In this document: positions 19,115-30,029 of the stretch, in pieces
Layout: each line of letters begins with the position of its first letter
Position numbering within the stretch: position 1 is the first letter of the stretch
Source of the DNA: Rhizaria sp. SCN 62-66
Lineage: Eukaryota; Rhizaria, unplaced
Assembly: GCA_001724265.1 (NCBI GenBank)
Contig: MEDY01000324.1
Location: 1-34,272 of the forward strand
Length of the DNA: 34,272 nucleotides
Direction of reading: 5' to 3'
The notes under the pieces: model-generated
The model's database searches: none
What the model was told of the DNA's origin: nothing
What the model saw: only the letters and a program-made list of their open reading frames with translations
Program-made: the position numbers and the translations under genes

Positions 19115-20649
19115 TGTGCAGCGACGCGGAAACCGTTAGAAACAGATCGGCTGTGAACTGGGGAGCGAAGTGAAACGGTTTGCCTAAGTTGAGCAAAGGC
19201 TACAGCGCGAGGGTAGATTGCTTGGGGTGCGCTTTGTCAAGCGTCTGTGGTAATCGGAGCAATGCGATTATAAATATGGGACACAGCTTGTGTGGGCACA
19301 GATGTACTACGCGCGTGGCAGTCCACGTGAGCTCTTGTGCACGGCTCAGAAGAAAGTGAGTTGTTGAGAGTGTCGGAGTTCGTCCAGCTGCAGGGAAAAC
19401 GGCGCTGCACCAAGGAGTCTTGCTTTGATGACACAAAAGAAACCGAAGTGTGTACTACAGTAGAGATGAAATCGGCACGTCGAGGGATTGTTGTGAGGCA
19501 GTCCATTGGAACATGGTGCAGGAACATAGAATGTGGTTTGACGCGAGGGTTCGAGCCGTCGCCGCAGGTCGCTGAAAAATAGTGGTTTACGTCTGCGTAA
19601 CAAAGACTTGGAAAAGTCTAATTTTCCGAATCATTACTAAACAAATCTCCTAATGCGAATATGGGCCCATAATATTGGTGACGGAGTTTACAACGAGATA
19701 CCGCTCGTATTAGATCGGCCTTCTCAGCACCCCAAGACTGCTTGGACCGGAGTCCACCTACCGTACGTAACAAATTGGCGTGACCTAACTTGCGCCGATT
19801 AAACCAGACTTTTCAACTCGAAGTCTCGGCAAATCGTAAGTATCGACTTCGTATGTTGCAATATTTTCAGTGTAAACGTGTCATTATGTCTTAATTTACA
19901 CTTAAACGTGTCCTCTACTATTCCGTTACACGCAAACAACAGTGCACAAACTCCTACATTGCTCACATGCGTTCGAGCATCAGTAATGGTAGCCCTCGCA
20001 ACAAAGGCAGCATCGGCAATGCACAATCAACAAGGCCAGGCTCAAATTTAGGCCCACGCATAGGGTGACTATGATGACCGTTTGGAGGTAGACTCATGTA
20101 AATATCATAGCTGCGGGTAAATCAGCCTTACATCAGTTTTTCATCATGTGACTGCTATGTTAGACATTATCACATTATCAAGTGTATTACCGCTTGAAAT
20201 GTGCGCGGTTTACGCTGTACATGAGTATTCATGTAATTATACTCGGTTATTCAACGTCTACACTTCTTAGAATCATTGCATTTTGTTACGCTTGCGTCTG
20301 TTGTAACCAAGATTGTTGCATAAACGTGGGTATATCGCGATTTTTTTGAGGCCTTCAAGTCAGTTCACATAACTAACAAGAACTATTTTTTGTGACATGC
20401 TAATGTTATTTGCATTCATTTTGAACTCATGTCCCCGCATGTTATTTTTTGGTGTAGCGTCAGCGTCGGATTTCGTGTTGTGGTGGAAATTGGGGGGTGG
20501 AGGCTTCAAAATTCAAAGCCGACCTGCGTTGAAATCGTCCCCGTTGATGGTGTTAACTTCCGTCAATACGTTCCACGTTTGAATCACACGATTAACAGTG
20601 AGATATACATATAAATTATATTGCACACTCCTTATTGAGTGCATATCCG
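19115..20649. other. Divergent spacer between the WD40-type gene and APC4
   Basis: About 1.5 kb, mostly AT-rich, between two start codons on opposite strands. Bases 19300-19590 are less AT-rich, with an 81-codon frame of no recognisable content. A 10-base palindrome (ATGGGCCCAT) lies near 19660-19670. A TTCGAG loop near 19550 looks slightly like a tRNA T-arm but does not fold into a full tRNA. No promoter element is clear. Confidence 0.35.
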
Positions 20650-23600
20650 ATGTCCGGTGTCGCCTCCCCTCGCGCCATGTCGGACAACCCCCCTGCGTCG
20701 CCCTTCGCCGCCGACGCCGCCGCCGACGCCGCCGCGCTGCTTGCCGTCGACCCGCCGCTGGCGCCCTCGCTCTCGTGGTGGCACGCGGTGCCCTCGGTGG
20801 TGACCGGCGTGAGCCTGTGTCCCGATAGCGACCTGCTGGCGACCACTCTCCGCAACCCGCCGCCCTGCGCGGACCCCGACGCCGAGGCGCTTGTCGTGCG
20901 CAGCCTCAACGGACGCACGCTCTGTGCGCTGCCCGTCGAGCCTGTCTGCGGCCGCGACGCGCTGCGGGCCCCCGACGAGGCCGGCGACGCGGGCGTGCCG
21001 CCGCTGGCCGTGGCGTTCCGCGCCCTCGTGCCGGGCGTCGACCCAGAGCTTGCTCCTGCCGACAGCAATGGTGACGGCGAGGCTGCGTGTGATGACGTAG
21101 ACATGTACGACGCTGTGACCACAACCTCTTACGCTCCGAGCAGCAACGCAACTTCACACACGAACAACAACAACGACGACGACGACTGCGACAGCGACAA
21201 TGACGACGACGATGGCCACGACGGCGACGCTGCGAGAGCAGGTGCGACTGCGGCCGCGGCTGCTGAGGACGAGGAGGACGAGGCCGAGCCGTGCTCCGTG
21301 GCGACCGCGCAGGCGTGGTGCCCGCGGCGCCGCGTGCTGGCGCTGGGGTTGTCCACGGGAGCCGTGGCGCTCTACGCAGTGGACCAGGGCCGCCGCGTTG
21401 CGTGGATGCAGGCCCACGCCGCGGGTGCCGCCGTTGTCGCAATGCACTGGGCGCTGCTCCCTGCGGACGCGAACGCGGCGGCCAGCTGCGGGGGCGACGT
21501 TGCCACCGCCGCCACCGCCGCCGCCTCCGCCGCTGCTGGCTCTTGCGCTGAGATGAGCACCGCCGCCTTCACCGCGGCCGCGACCGCCGCCGTGGCCCAC
21601 GCCCTCAGCGGCGCTGCTCCTGCGCCCGCCGCTGTCCGCGGCGCCGCGGGCGGTGCCGGCGCCAGTCTGGGCGCCAGCCTGGGCGGGCTGTTGCCCGCGT
21701 GGCTGGAGCCCCCCAGCTCCGGCGGCGCGGCGGGCGGGCCGCCCGTGGCGCCGGTGCCCGCGCTGCCGGTCCACAGCAAGGACGCGCTGGGCTACGAGCG
21801 CGACCGGAAGCTGGTGGCGGCCAAGCCCGCGTACGGCCGCGAGGTGGCGCCCGCGCAGCGCACCGCGCTCGCCGTCACCGCGGGCTCCCCCTTCGCCGCA
21901 GTGCCCGCGCTTGGCACGCCGCTCGGGGGCGCACACCACGGTCCCTCTGCCGCCCACGGTCACTCTGCCGCGCACGGCCCCCAGTCTGCGCTGCTGGCCG
22001 CGGCGATGACGGGCCCCCGCGGCGCGGCGTGCGACGCGCGCGGGGCGCTGGCGGCTTATGTTTCCGCACCGATTGCTGAGGAGAAGGAAACGGATCAGCC
22101 GCCGCGACTTGACTTTAGAGGCGCGGGCATGGGGCAGCTAGACATGCTTGCGTACCCGTTTAACCCCACTCTACAAAAGCAGCAGCAGCAACAACAACTC
22201 CAGCAGCAGCTGCAACAGCAACAGGATGACAACAGCTCCAGCTCCAGCTCGAGCGCCAGTGCTGGGGCCGCCACTGCGAGCGCTGTGAGCGTGCTGGTGA
22301 CCGCGGACGCGCGCGGGCGCATTAAGGTTTGGGGCTACGGCTGGTATCTGCTGGCCAGCTTCCGGCTGCCGCGCGGCGTGCTGGCGGGCCGCTGGGGCGT
22401 GCGCCACAGCGCGAACAGCAAAAGTACGTGTGCCGACACGTCACGGAAATCAAAATTTGAGGAAACGGCTTGCACGTTATTTCATAACTTTTTGTATTAA
22501 TGTACAATTTTACTTATATGGATGCATATCCTATTGCTACATCCCCTTTTTTGTTCCTTTTTCGTCCTCGCACCGCAGAATCCCCTGTGTGGTCGAGTGT
22601 GCAATCGCTGTCTCTCTCGCTGTCGCCCTGCGCGCAGTCGCTGACCGTGGCCGCCCTCGTCGCCCGCTCACGGTCGCGCGCACAGCTCCGCAACGCCCGC
22701 GGACCCTCTCCCACCCACGGTCACGCTGCCCACGGTCACTCGTCCCTTGGTCGCTCGTCCGACGGCCTGCGGACCGACTCGGTATGTCTGACATACTCGC
22801 TCGCGCCGCTGCCGCGCGCCGCCGCCGTGGCCGCGTGGAGCCGCCACGCCGCAGAGGCCGAGGCCGCGCTGGGCGTCGCGGCCGCCGCTCTCGCCGCCGC
22901 CAGGGAGCTCTTCAGCGTCGCCGTACGTAACATTGCTTAATTGACTAGATATATTGACGAATAGTGGTGCTGTTTCTTTCTATTAATACGTCGTGTTGAG
23001 CGCGCGTGTTTATCACAACATACGTGTGGTCGCTTGCTTATACCTGGATTTATGTTGCACTATCTGCTTATGATTTGTTTTCTTAGCACAACTCCGTGGC
23101 GGGCAAGCTGCTCACGGTCCTCGCCGACGAACTGGGCAACTTCGCCACCGCGGCAGAGCGCGCGCGCGGCGACAGGCGTCGGCTGTTGCTGCCGTTGTCC
23201 GCGGCTGCGGCCGCCACTGCCGCTGCCGCCTCAGCCTCCGGTGCAGTCGGCGCGAGCACCAGTGCCGGTGCTGGCGCTGGCGCCGCTATCATGAACGATG
23301 ACGACGATGACAACGAGTTCAGCTTCCTCCGCAGCAACAACGACGAGAACGCTGTGAAGGATGGCGACGACATGTTTGGCCTCGGCGGCGGCATCGGTGA
23401 CAACGGCAACGACGGCGGCAACGCGAACGGCAATTCTGCGGCGGCCGTCGTCGCCACCGACGCCGCCGGTACGACCGTGAGCGCGGTCGCCACTGCCCGC
23501 GCGCGCGCTGTGGCCGACGCCGCGAGTCTCACCAGCGCCCTCGCAAGCAGCGATAGCGCGAATGCAATCGTGAACGAGAATGCGAGTGTAAACACGGTGA

Positions 23601-25891
23601 CTGCGCCGGCGCCGGTGCTGTGGGCCCAGGCTGAGGCCGCTGCGGAGGCGGCGGCGGGCGGCGACGAGGACGCGGCGTGGGTGCAGCGCGAGCTCATGCA
23701 CGCCGTGCTGGGTGGCATCACTGCGGAGTACGTCTTGTTTCACTATTTTGCACAACGAAACAAAATGAAATGCAACCCTCAGTTTGTTTGATAACACAAG
23801 AGCTGTTTTATGTTAATTTTAATTGATATACCAATGTGGAGTAATGTAATTCTTTGCGACTTAGATATCTCACATGTCCCTTATTTTGATCCGCTGCTTT
23901 TGCTCTCGCACTTTAGGGAGCCGTTGCAAAAGGTGCTTGCTGATGCGCAAAACGGCATTTTCGAGCCGAGTCGACTGTCGATGACGGTGCTCGCCGCGCT
24001 CGAGCACTGGCGCTCAGGGTACGCTCTTACACACTGCTACACGCTATGCTAAGATTGCTTTAACTTTATTTTGGTTTCTAACTCTGTGGCTTGCTGTGTC
24101 AACTTCGTCTCATACTTATGTTGCTTTCTTACCTGTTGTCGCAGCTGCGCCATCCTGCTTGAGACCTTGATCCCGGCGCTCTCGTCCCTGCACCACACCG
24201 CGGCCGCCCTCGCCGCGCTGGCCGCCGCCGAGCCCCTAACCTTCGCCGCGCCTCTCGGCCTGCTCCCGGGCCTCAGCAGCGCCGCCGCCGCGCCCCAACA
24301 GCACGCCGTCGCCAGCGACAGTCCCACAGCGGCCGGCACGGTGACCGTGAGCGCGTCGGTCTCTGACTTGGCGGCGGACCCCGCGCTGGCGCCCTCGCTC
24401 GCCGCCGCCACGGCCGCCGCCGCGGGCCCCAACAGCAACAACAACGTAGGCAGCGGCAACAGCGGCGGGAGCTACTGCTGCAAGGCGCTGGTCGATCTCT
24501 CCACGGCCGCGGCCGCCGCGGTCGCCAGCGCGCACGCGGCGCTGGCCGCGGCGGAGCAGGGCTACGGCGACCTGCGCGGCTTCTCGCTCTGGCTCGTCGG
24601 CTCACTGGGCGGGACGCTGGAGCAGCTGCTTGGCATCGTCGACGGCGCGGGCGAGCAGCGTACGTGCATCATTTCGCCATGTAACAACTGTATCGTGCTC
24701 ATTTTGATATAATTTTATTTGGTATCGTGTAGGTTTAACTCTTTGTTGTTTCAATAATAATTTGTTCTTCTGACATCTTCGATCTTGATTTTCCCTTTTC
24801 TTGTGTCCTGTATTTACTACGCCACAGTGAGCATCGAGGACCTGAGCGCGAGCGCGCTGGCCTTCCTGCGCTTCGACCTCGTGCCCAAGACGCACCGCCT
24901 GTTCCCGCTGCTGCAGCAGCCGCTGCCCACGGTTGCCGGCGGCGCCCAGCGCGCGCAGGCCGCGCTGCGCAGGCTCGACACACTCAAGAGTACGCGAATC
25001 AATGAACACATGCATTTTTTACGTGATATGCAGCTCTTTTGATATATATCCTGTAAAGTTGTATATGTATTGTTTATAGTGCTATGATAGCGAACTGTTG
25101 CATTATTGTACTTGAATCCAGATGCTCTTGTTTCCGACGGCACTAACGCAATGTTGCGCTTTCCTTGTCTCCCATCACCGCACGCACCCCTTTGCGCAGT
25201 CTCCCCGGGCCACCTGCCCCCCGGCGGCGTGGCTGAGTGGCTATTGCACTGCGACGCGCTCACGCGCACGCTCGTCGAGACGCCCGCGGCCGCCGCCGCC
25301 GCGCGCATGCGGGTCGCCTCCGCCGCCGCTGTTGCCCTCGTCCCCAAACCCAGTCGCGTCCAACAGCATCAGCAGTCTGCGGTGTGGGGCTTCCCCGGGG
25401 CCGCAGATGCTGTCGCCGCGATTGCCGCTGCATCCAACGGCGTCTCCTCGGAGATCGGTGCAAGCGACACAGTCGCAGTCGCCGGGTTTCTGTCGGACCA
25501 GCCGCTGCCCGCGACCGCGCTGCGCTGGCGCCACCGCCTCTGCCACTGCCCCCGCCCCCGCCATAGTGCGGACCGCCCGTGCGGTTGCGTGGTCGCGGCG
25601 CCGGCGGTGCTGCTGCAGCCGAGCGCGCAGCTGGCGCCGCGCGCGCTGTGGCTCACCGAAGCCGATGCCGCGGAGCACGGCGTGTTCGCGCTCATGCTCG
25701 CGCACGCCAACGCAAACGCCCGGGCCGCCGAGGCCGCGGGCACTGAGGCGGAGGCGGAGGCGGAGGCTGAGGACCCGGAGGCGTCAGTTATTGTGGCGGC
25801 GCTTGCGGCGGCGGACGCGCTTCTGAACGGCGACTGCGACAACGGCGAAAACGGCAACTCAAGCTCTGCTGCGTCCGCTGCAGTTGATGCC

Positions 25892-25922
<31 letters not shown>

Positions 25923-26854
25923 CTATTGCGCCAGCGCCGGTGTACTCGCTGCGGCGCCCTCAGCTCATTGTGGCTGCCACCGGCCCCAGCCTGCTCACGG
26001 TCACCGCCGTTGCCGACCTCGTGCCCACGGTCACCCACACCGGGCCCACAGTTACTGCGCCCACGGTCACCACGGTCACTGCGAGCGCGGTGATCGACCT
26101 TGCGGCGACGGCGACGCTGGCCGAGGACGCGGCGGCGTGGTATCGCTGCTGCGCGCTCGCGGCCGACTGGCACGACGCGCACCGGCTCGCCGTGCTCGTC
26201 GCCTGGCTCCCCGTAAGCGCCAACGACCACAGCCTGAGCCAGAGCCAGTGCCAGAGCCAGAGCCATAGTCAGGCTGCGGCGGCGGCGGCGGCGGCGCAGC
26301 GCGGGGGCGCGGCGGCGGCGGCGCGGCGGGACCTGGTCGTGCTGCAGGTGACCGCGATCGGGGCGGAGCACTGGCAACTGGCCACGGCCGCTGGCCCGGC
26401 CGCCGCGGGGCTCCGGGTCGCCGGGCTGCGGCCGCCGCGCAGCGCGAGCAGTCGCGACGACAGCGATGACGGCGATGCTGGGAACCAGTGTGACGGGGCG
26501 AAGCTGCGTGCCGGCCGTGGCGCGGTTGCCACCGTGCGTCCTGCCATGACTGCCGCCGCCGCCGCCGACGGCAGCGAAGACGAGGAAAGCGCTGCTCTGT
26601 CGCGCGCGACCGTCGCGGCGGTGGACGGGGGCGCGCTGATGGTGGCGGCCGCGGCGGTCAGCGGGGCCAGTCTGCTGGCGCTGCGACCCGAGCGGCAGCT
26701 TGCCTGCGTGTGGCACGGCAACCCCGCCGCAGGGCTCGCCGTGCGCAGGGCCGCCAGCGCTGGCGCGGACACTGACACTGAGCAGCAGCAGCACCAGCAG
26801 GAGAGTGGTGGAGCTGATGTGACAGGACTTAAGGTCTTCACGACGGCGCTGTGA
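20650..26854 (+). CDS. APC4: Anaphase-promoting complex subunit 4 (seven exons, very long)
   Basis: Exons: 20650-22423, 22579-22922, 23087-23727, 23917-24018, 24145-24659, 24828-24989 and 25200-26854, in consistent phase, giving 1730 residues to a TGA. Donors are GTACGT (four) and GTACGC (two). The N-terminal propeller shows APC4 landmarks: SVVTGVSLCPDSDLLATTL, VLALGLSTGAVALY, VVAMHWALL and GRIKVWGYGWYLLASF. After it comes the long helical domain: WVQRELMHAVLGG, EPLQKVLADAQN with LEHWRSGCAILLETLIP, then FSLWLVGSLGGTLEQLL and FLRFDLVP. APC4 is a scaffold subunit of the APC/C ubiquitin ligase that drives cell-cycle exit. The family norm is about 800 residues. The excess is low-complexity sequence: Asp/Asn-rich (about 21160-21230), Ala-rich, poly-Gln near 22180-22225, and a long Ala/Thr/Val-rich exon 7. 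An alternative in-frame acceptor for exon 7 (exon from 25122) would add 26 residues; the later one has the better pyrimidine tract. A second in-frame ATG lies at 20677. Confidence 0.86.
25994..26080 (+). repeat. Cluster of the recurring CACGGTCAC word in APC4 exon 7
   Basis: Four copies of CACGGTCAC occur within 87 bases (25996, 26026, 26062 and 26071 onward). Here they read as Thr-Val-Thr. The same word reads as His-Gly-His in exons 1 and 2 of the same gene (21955, 22716 and 22731 onward), so the repetition is not explained by one peptide repeat. Confidence 0.75.
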
Positions 26855-27527
26855 AGAGACTTCTTTGTAGAATGATATCCAAAAGTATTATTCCATGCTA
26901 TTATCATATTATATTAACCAAGAATGATACAGTTACTTTAGTGATTCAAGTTCTTGATATCGAGCTCTTGTAAAGCATGACTTGAACGAGTTATAGTAGA
27001 CCCAGAAGATGAATGATGTACAATTGAACCGTAAATTTACATGATGTTGATGCGCGTATATATGTATATTAAGTTATTTTTGACTTTTTTGGAATCCAAT
27101 GAATCATATTGAGAACGACGAAGAAATCTGCCAGTTACAGTATTGGAAGGACTGGCGGGGACCGAAAAAACATGGAATGCTTCAAGCAAAGTTGTTGGAC
27201 GCGCCATGAAATTGAAACGAGGCGTAAACAGACACCGAAGGCCGAGGGGTGTTTAATTTATTGTGATATATGGAACTTATGCGTCTGAATCTGTAACATA
27301 TTTAATTGGCGCGCTTATCTGAGCCGACATAGGCCTTGGGCGCGCATGCGAAGAACCCCGTCTAGCACGCTCTCCCTGGTCCACAAATCTCCGCTCACCG
27401 CGCCGTTTTCGTCCCCGTCTTTGTCCATCTAGCTACCAAGCCCTCCCCCCTCAGCACCTCCCGGTTTCACCTAGTGTCTCCAGCGCCGCCCGCTCCGACC
27501 CGCGCCGCGTCTCCTCCCACACAGAGC
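26855..27527. other. Spacer between APC4 and NOT2
   Basis: AT-rich from 26855 to about 27300, then C- and T-rich on the plus strand up to the NOT2 start codon, the same pattern seen before other genes here and probably promoter plus 5' UTR. No open frame with recognisable content, no repeat. Confidence 0.4.
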
Positions 27528-29547
27528 ATGTGGCACCACGGCAACGCGATGTCGCAACAGCAACAGCAGCAACAGCAACAGCAGGGACTGCAGAACCGTC
27601 CCGCGGGCGCCCCCAACGGCATGCCCCTGATGCAGAACCTCATGTCGCACTCGGTCTCCGGCGGCGGCGCGGGCGTGCCCCCGCCAGGCGCCGCGGGGCC
27701 CGCCGGGCTGCGGCCGGGTATGGCACATCCCCTGCTCCCGCAGCAGCTGCAGCAGCAGCAGCAGCTCCAGGCCCAGGCGCAGCAGCTCCAGCAGCAGCAG
27801 CAGATGGCTGCGCAGATGCAGTCGCAGTCGCAACAGGCCCAGGCGCAGGCGCAGGCGCAGATGCAGGCGCAGATGCGCATGCAGGCCGGCATGGCGGGCC
27901 TCAACATCAACGGGCTCAACGGGCTCAACGTCAACGGCTTGAACGTCGGCGTCGGCGGCATGGGCGTGCTGCACGGCGCCGCGGGCGGTCACCCCGGTCA
28001 GCTGCAGCTCGGCCTGCACCAGCAGCACATGCAGCAGCAGCAGCAACACCTCCAGCAGCAGCAACAGCAGCAGCAGCAGCAGCAGCAGCATCAGCATGAG
28101 GCGGCGGCGGCGGCGTCCCTCGGCATGTACGGTGGCGGCGGCGGCCACGGCGGCGGCGACCACGGCGACGGGCACTACGGCGGCCACGGGCGACACGGTG
28201 TCGACGGCGCCGCGCAGCAGGGCCAGGACCAGCAGCAGCAGCAACAACAACAGCTTCAGTTGCAGCAGCTGCAGCAGCAGCACCAGCACCACGCTGCGTA
28301 CGCCTCCGCGCAGCAGCAGCTGCAGCACCAGCAGCAGCAGTACCAGCAGCAGCAGCAGCATCAGCATCAGCAACACCTCCAGCAGCAGCAACAACAACAA
28401 CAGCAGCAGCAACAGCAGCAGCAGCTCCACAACGTACACGGCCACGGCGGCCACCCGCAGCAGCAGCAGCACCCCCAGCAGCAGCAGCAGGCGCAACCCC
28501 AGCAACAACCGCCGCAGCAGCAGCAGCAGCAGCAGCAGCAGGGCCAGTCCGGCGGCTTAACTTCGGAGCCGGTGGCGCCGATCACCGACACGGGCTACCG
28601 CAGCGAGTACGGGCTACTGGGTATGATGCCCTCGGTCGGCAAGCAGTCGCTGGACGTCATGTTCCTCTCGGTGGGCGTTGAGCTCACCGCGCTGGGGCTG
28701 CTGATGCACCCCAACGAGCTTATTCACCCGACCGTGGACCGGCTCGTCAGCGACGCGCCCTCGCGCCCGGACCCGCTCGCAGCCGTCCCCGTCTGCTATT
28801 ACGCCGCGCCCGCGCCCGCCGCACCTCCCGCCGTCTCCGCCTCGTCCGCCGCCACCGCCACAGCGAGCGCGAGTGCAAGTGCGACCGTGAGCAGCGGCGA
28901 GAGCGAGAGCCTGTCGCACCTGTCAACGCCCACAGTCATGTACGCCTTCTACTCCTCGCCCCGCACCAAGCGCCAGTACGTCACAGAAAACTTCACGCAA
29001 ACATGCACATATTATGTGTCGAATCAACCTGATATATCTATCACTTGTCGGCCTCATCTGAAATGTTGTGTCAAATCGTTCTCTAATGCTACCGTCACAT
29101 TGTTCATCATTCATTGTTCGATGCTCATTTCATATCTGTCTCGTTCTCGCTCTTGTGCTCGCTTCTTTCTCTCGCCTCCCTAGACTGGCTGCGGTGTCGA
29201 CGCTGTACGCGCGCGGCTGGGTGTGGAATAAGACGCGCCAGCTGTGGTATCTGCGCACCCCCGCGCTCTCCAACACCGGGCTCGCGGGCACTGGCAACAC
29301 CAACGCCGCCACTGGCTCCACCGCGGGCGCCCCGAGTGCAACGGGCGCGGCCGCGGTGGCGGCGGCGCTGGGGGACCGCGCGGAGACGCACGTGCTGAGC
29401 TGGGACCTTAACACGTGGCAGCAGGTCGCCGTGCCGCGCGCGCAGGTAGCCGCCGACGCCGACGCCGCGACCAAGGAGGAGCTCATGGCCGAGGAGCCAG
29501 AGCCCGCGGCCGCGACGGTCTTGACTGTGGCGGCCGACGGCAACTAA
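27528..29547 (+). CDS. NOT2: CCR4-NOT complex subunit NOT2, polyglutamine-rich (two exons)
   Basis: Exons 27528-28975 and 29184-29547 are joined across a 208-base intron (donor GTACGT, acceptor TAG), giving 603 residues and a TAA stop. The first 345 residues are dominated by glutamine runs encoded mostly by CAG, with Ala, Gly, His and Asn stretches. From about residue 345 the NOT-box domain begins: EYGLLGMMPSVG (Y361 onward), DVMFLSVGVELTALGLLM, then after an Ala/Ser insert VMYAFYSS. Exon 2 continues QLAAVSTLYARGWVWNKTRQ with LWYLRTP and finally HVLSWDLNTWQQV. This order matches the C-terminal domain of CNOT2, which pairs with NOT3/5 on NOT1 and links deadenylation to translation and transcription control. 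The junction restores the conserved QLAAV segment, which fixes the splice sites. The low-complexity insert in the NOT box is unusual. NOT3/5 is the nearest alternative. Confidence 0.88.
27557..28545 (+). repeat. CAG/CAA-rich low-complexity tract of NOT2
   Basis: Interrupted runs of CAG with some CAA, CAC and CTC codons encode polyglutamine stretches of up to about 15 residues (for example near 28380-28430). The mixed codons suggest selection for glutamine rather than a freshly expanded pure repeat, but length polymorphism is likely. Confidence 0.85.
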
Positions 29548-30029
29548 ACGTTGAGCTCAAGATCAACAAATACAGGCGAAGAAGCAAGACATATTGAGAT
29601 GACTTTTAGGAAAAGACAAACACTGGAGAGGGATCCATGGTCTTTGTGTCCTTACCAGTGTCATCATCCTCGAGACTCACGTTGTTCGCTTCTTTCCTTG
29701 TTTGGGCTTACCAATTGCTGGGTTATTAGTTGTCTATTACTTGTATGTTATTATTTTTTTGATTATTTGTTCTGGTACCGTGTTTTCAAAAACAATACAT
29801 GTCAAACGCAAAATATTGCTTTTTCACATCCTCAAAACCTTCCATGCTTACGCAAGCATAAGACCTTGACTTAGTCACATGTTGGGTTTGCGTGTAAAAC
29901 AATCTCGTTTATTATGACAATTTTAGGTTTATTTTCTTAATTTTCAAAGTATACTCATGACGCTTGCATTAAAACGTGTGTAACATCTGACTAATGACGA
30001 CACGAGTAGGGCGCAACATCGTTATTTGA
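29548..30029. other. Convergent spacer between NOT2 and the mutase-ankyrin gene
   Basis: AT-rich, 482 bases between two stop codons that face each other, so it should hold both 3' UTRs. A 107-codon open frame at 29551-29874 has no recognisable content. Nothing else seen. Confidence 0.4.

Noticed and set aside
19337-19582. A possible tRNA suggested by a TTCGAG T-loop near 19550, and the 81-codon frame over it
   Set aside because: The arms do not pair into a cloverleaf with a correct acceptor stem, and the frame has no recognisable content.
21154-21975. A 273-codon minus-strand open frame across APC4 exon 1
   Set aside because: Composition-driven shadow; the plus strand encodes recognisable APC4 segments.
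25122-25199. An earlier acceptor for APC4 exon 7, in the same frame
   Set aside because: Lower GC than the exons and a weaker pyrimidine tract than the acceptor at 25199; kept only as an alternative.
27471-28508. A leucine-rich minus-strand open frame of 345 codons opposite NOT2
   Set aside because: It is the antisense reading of CAG repeats (CTG = Leu) and is not a gene.
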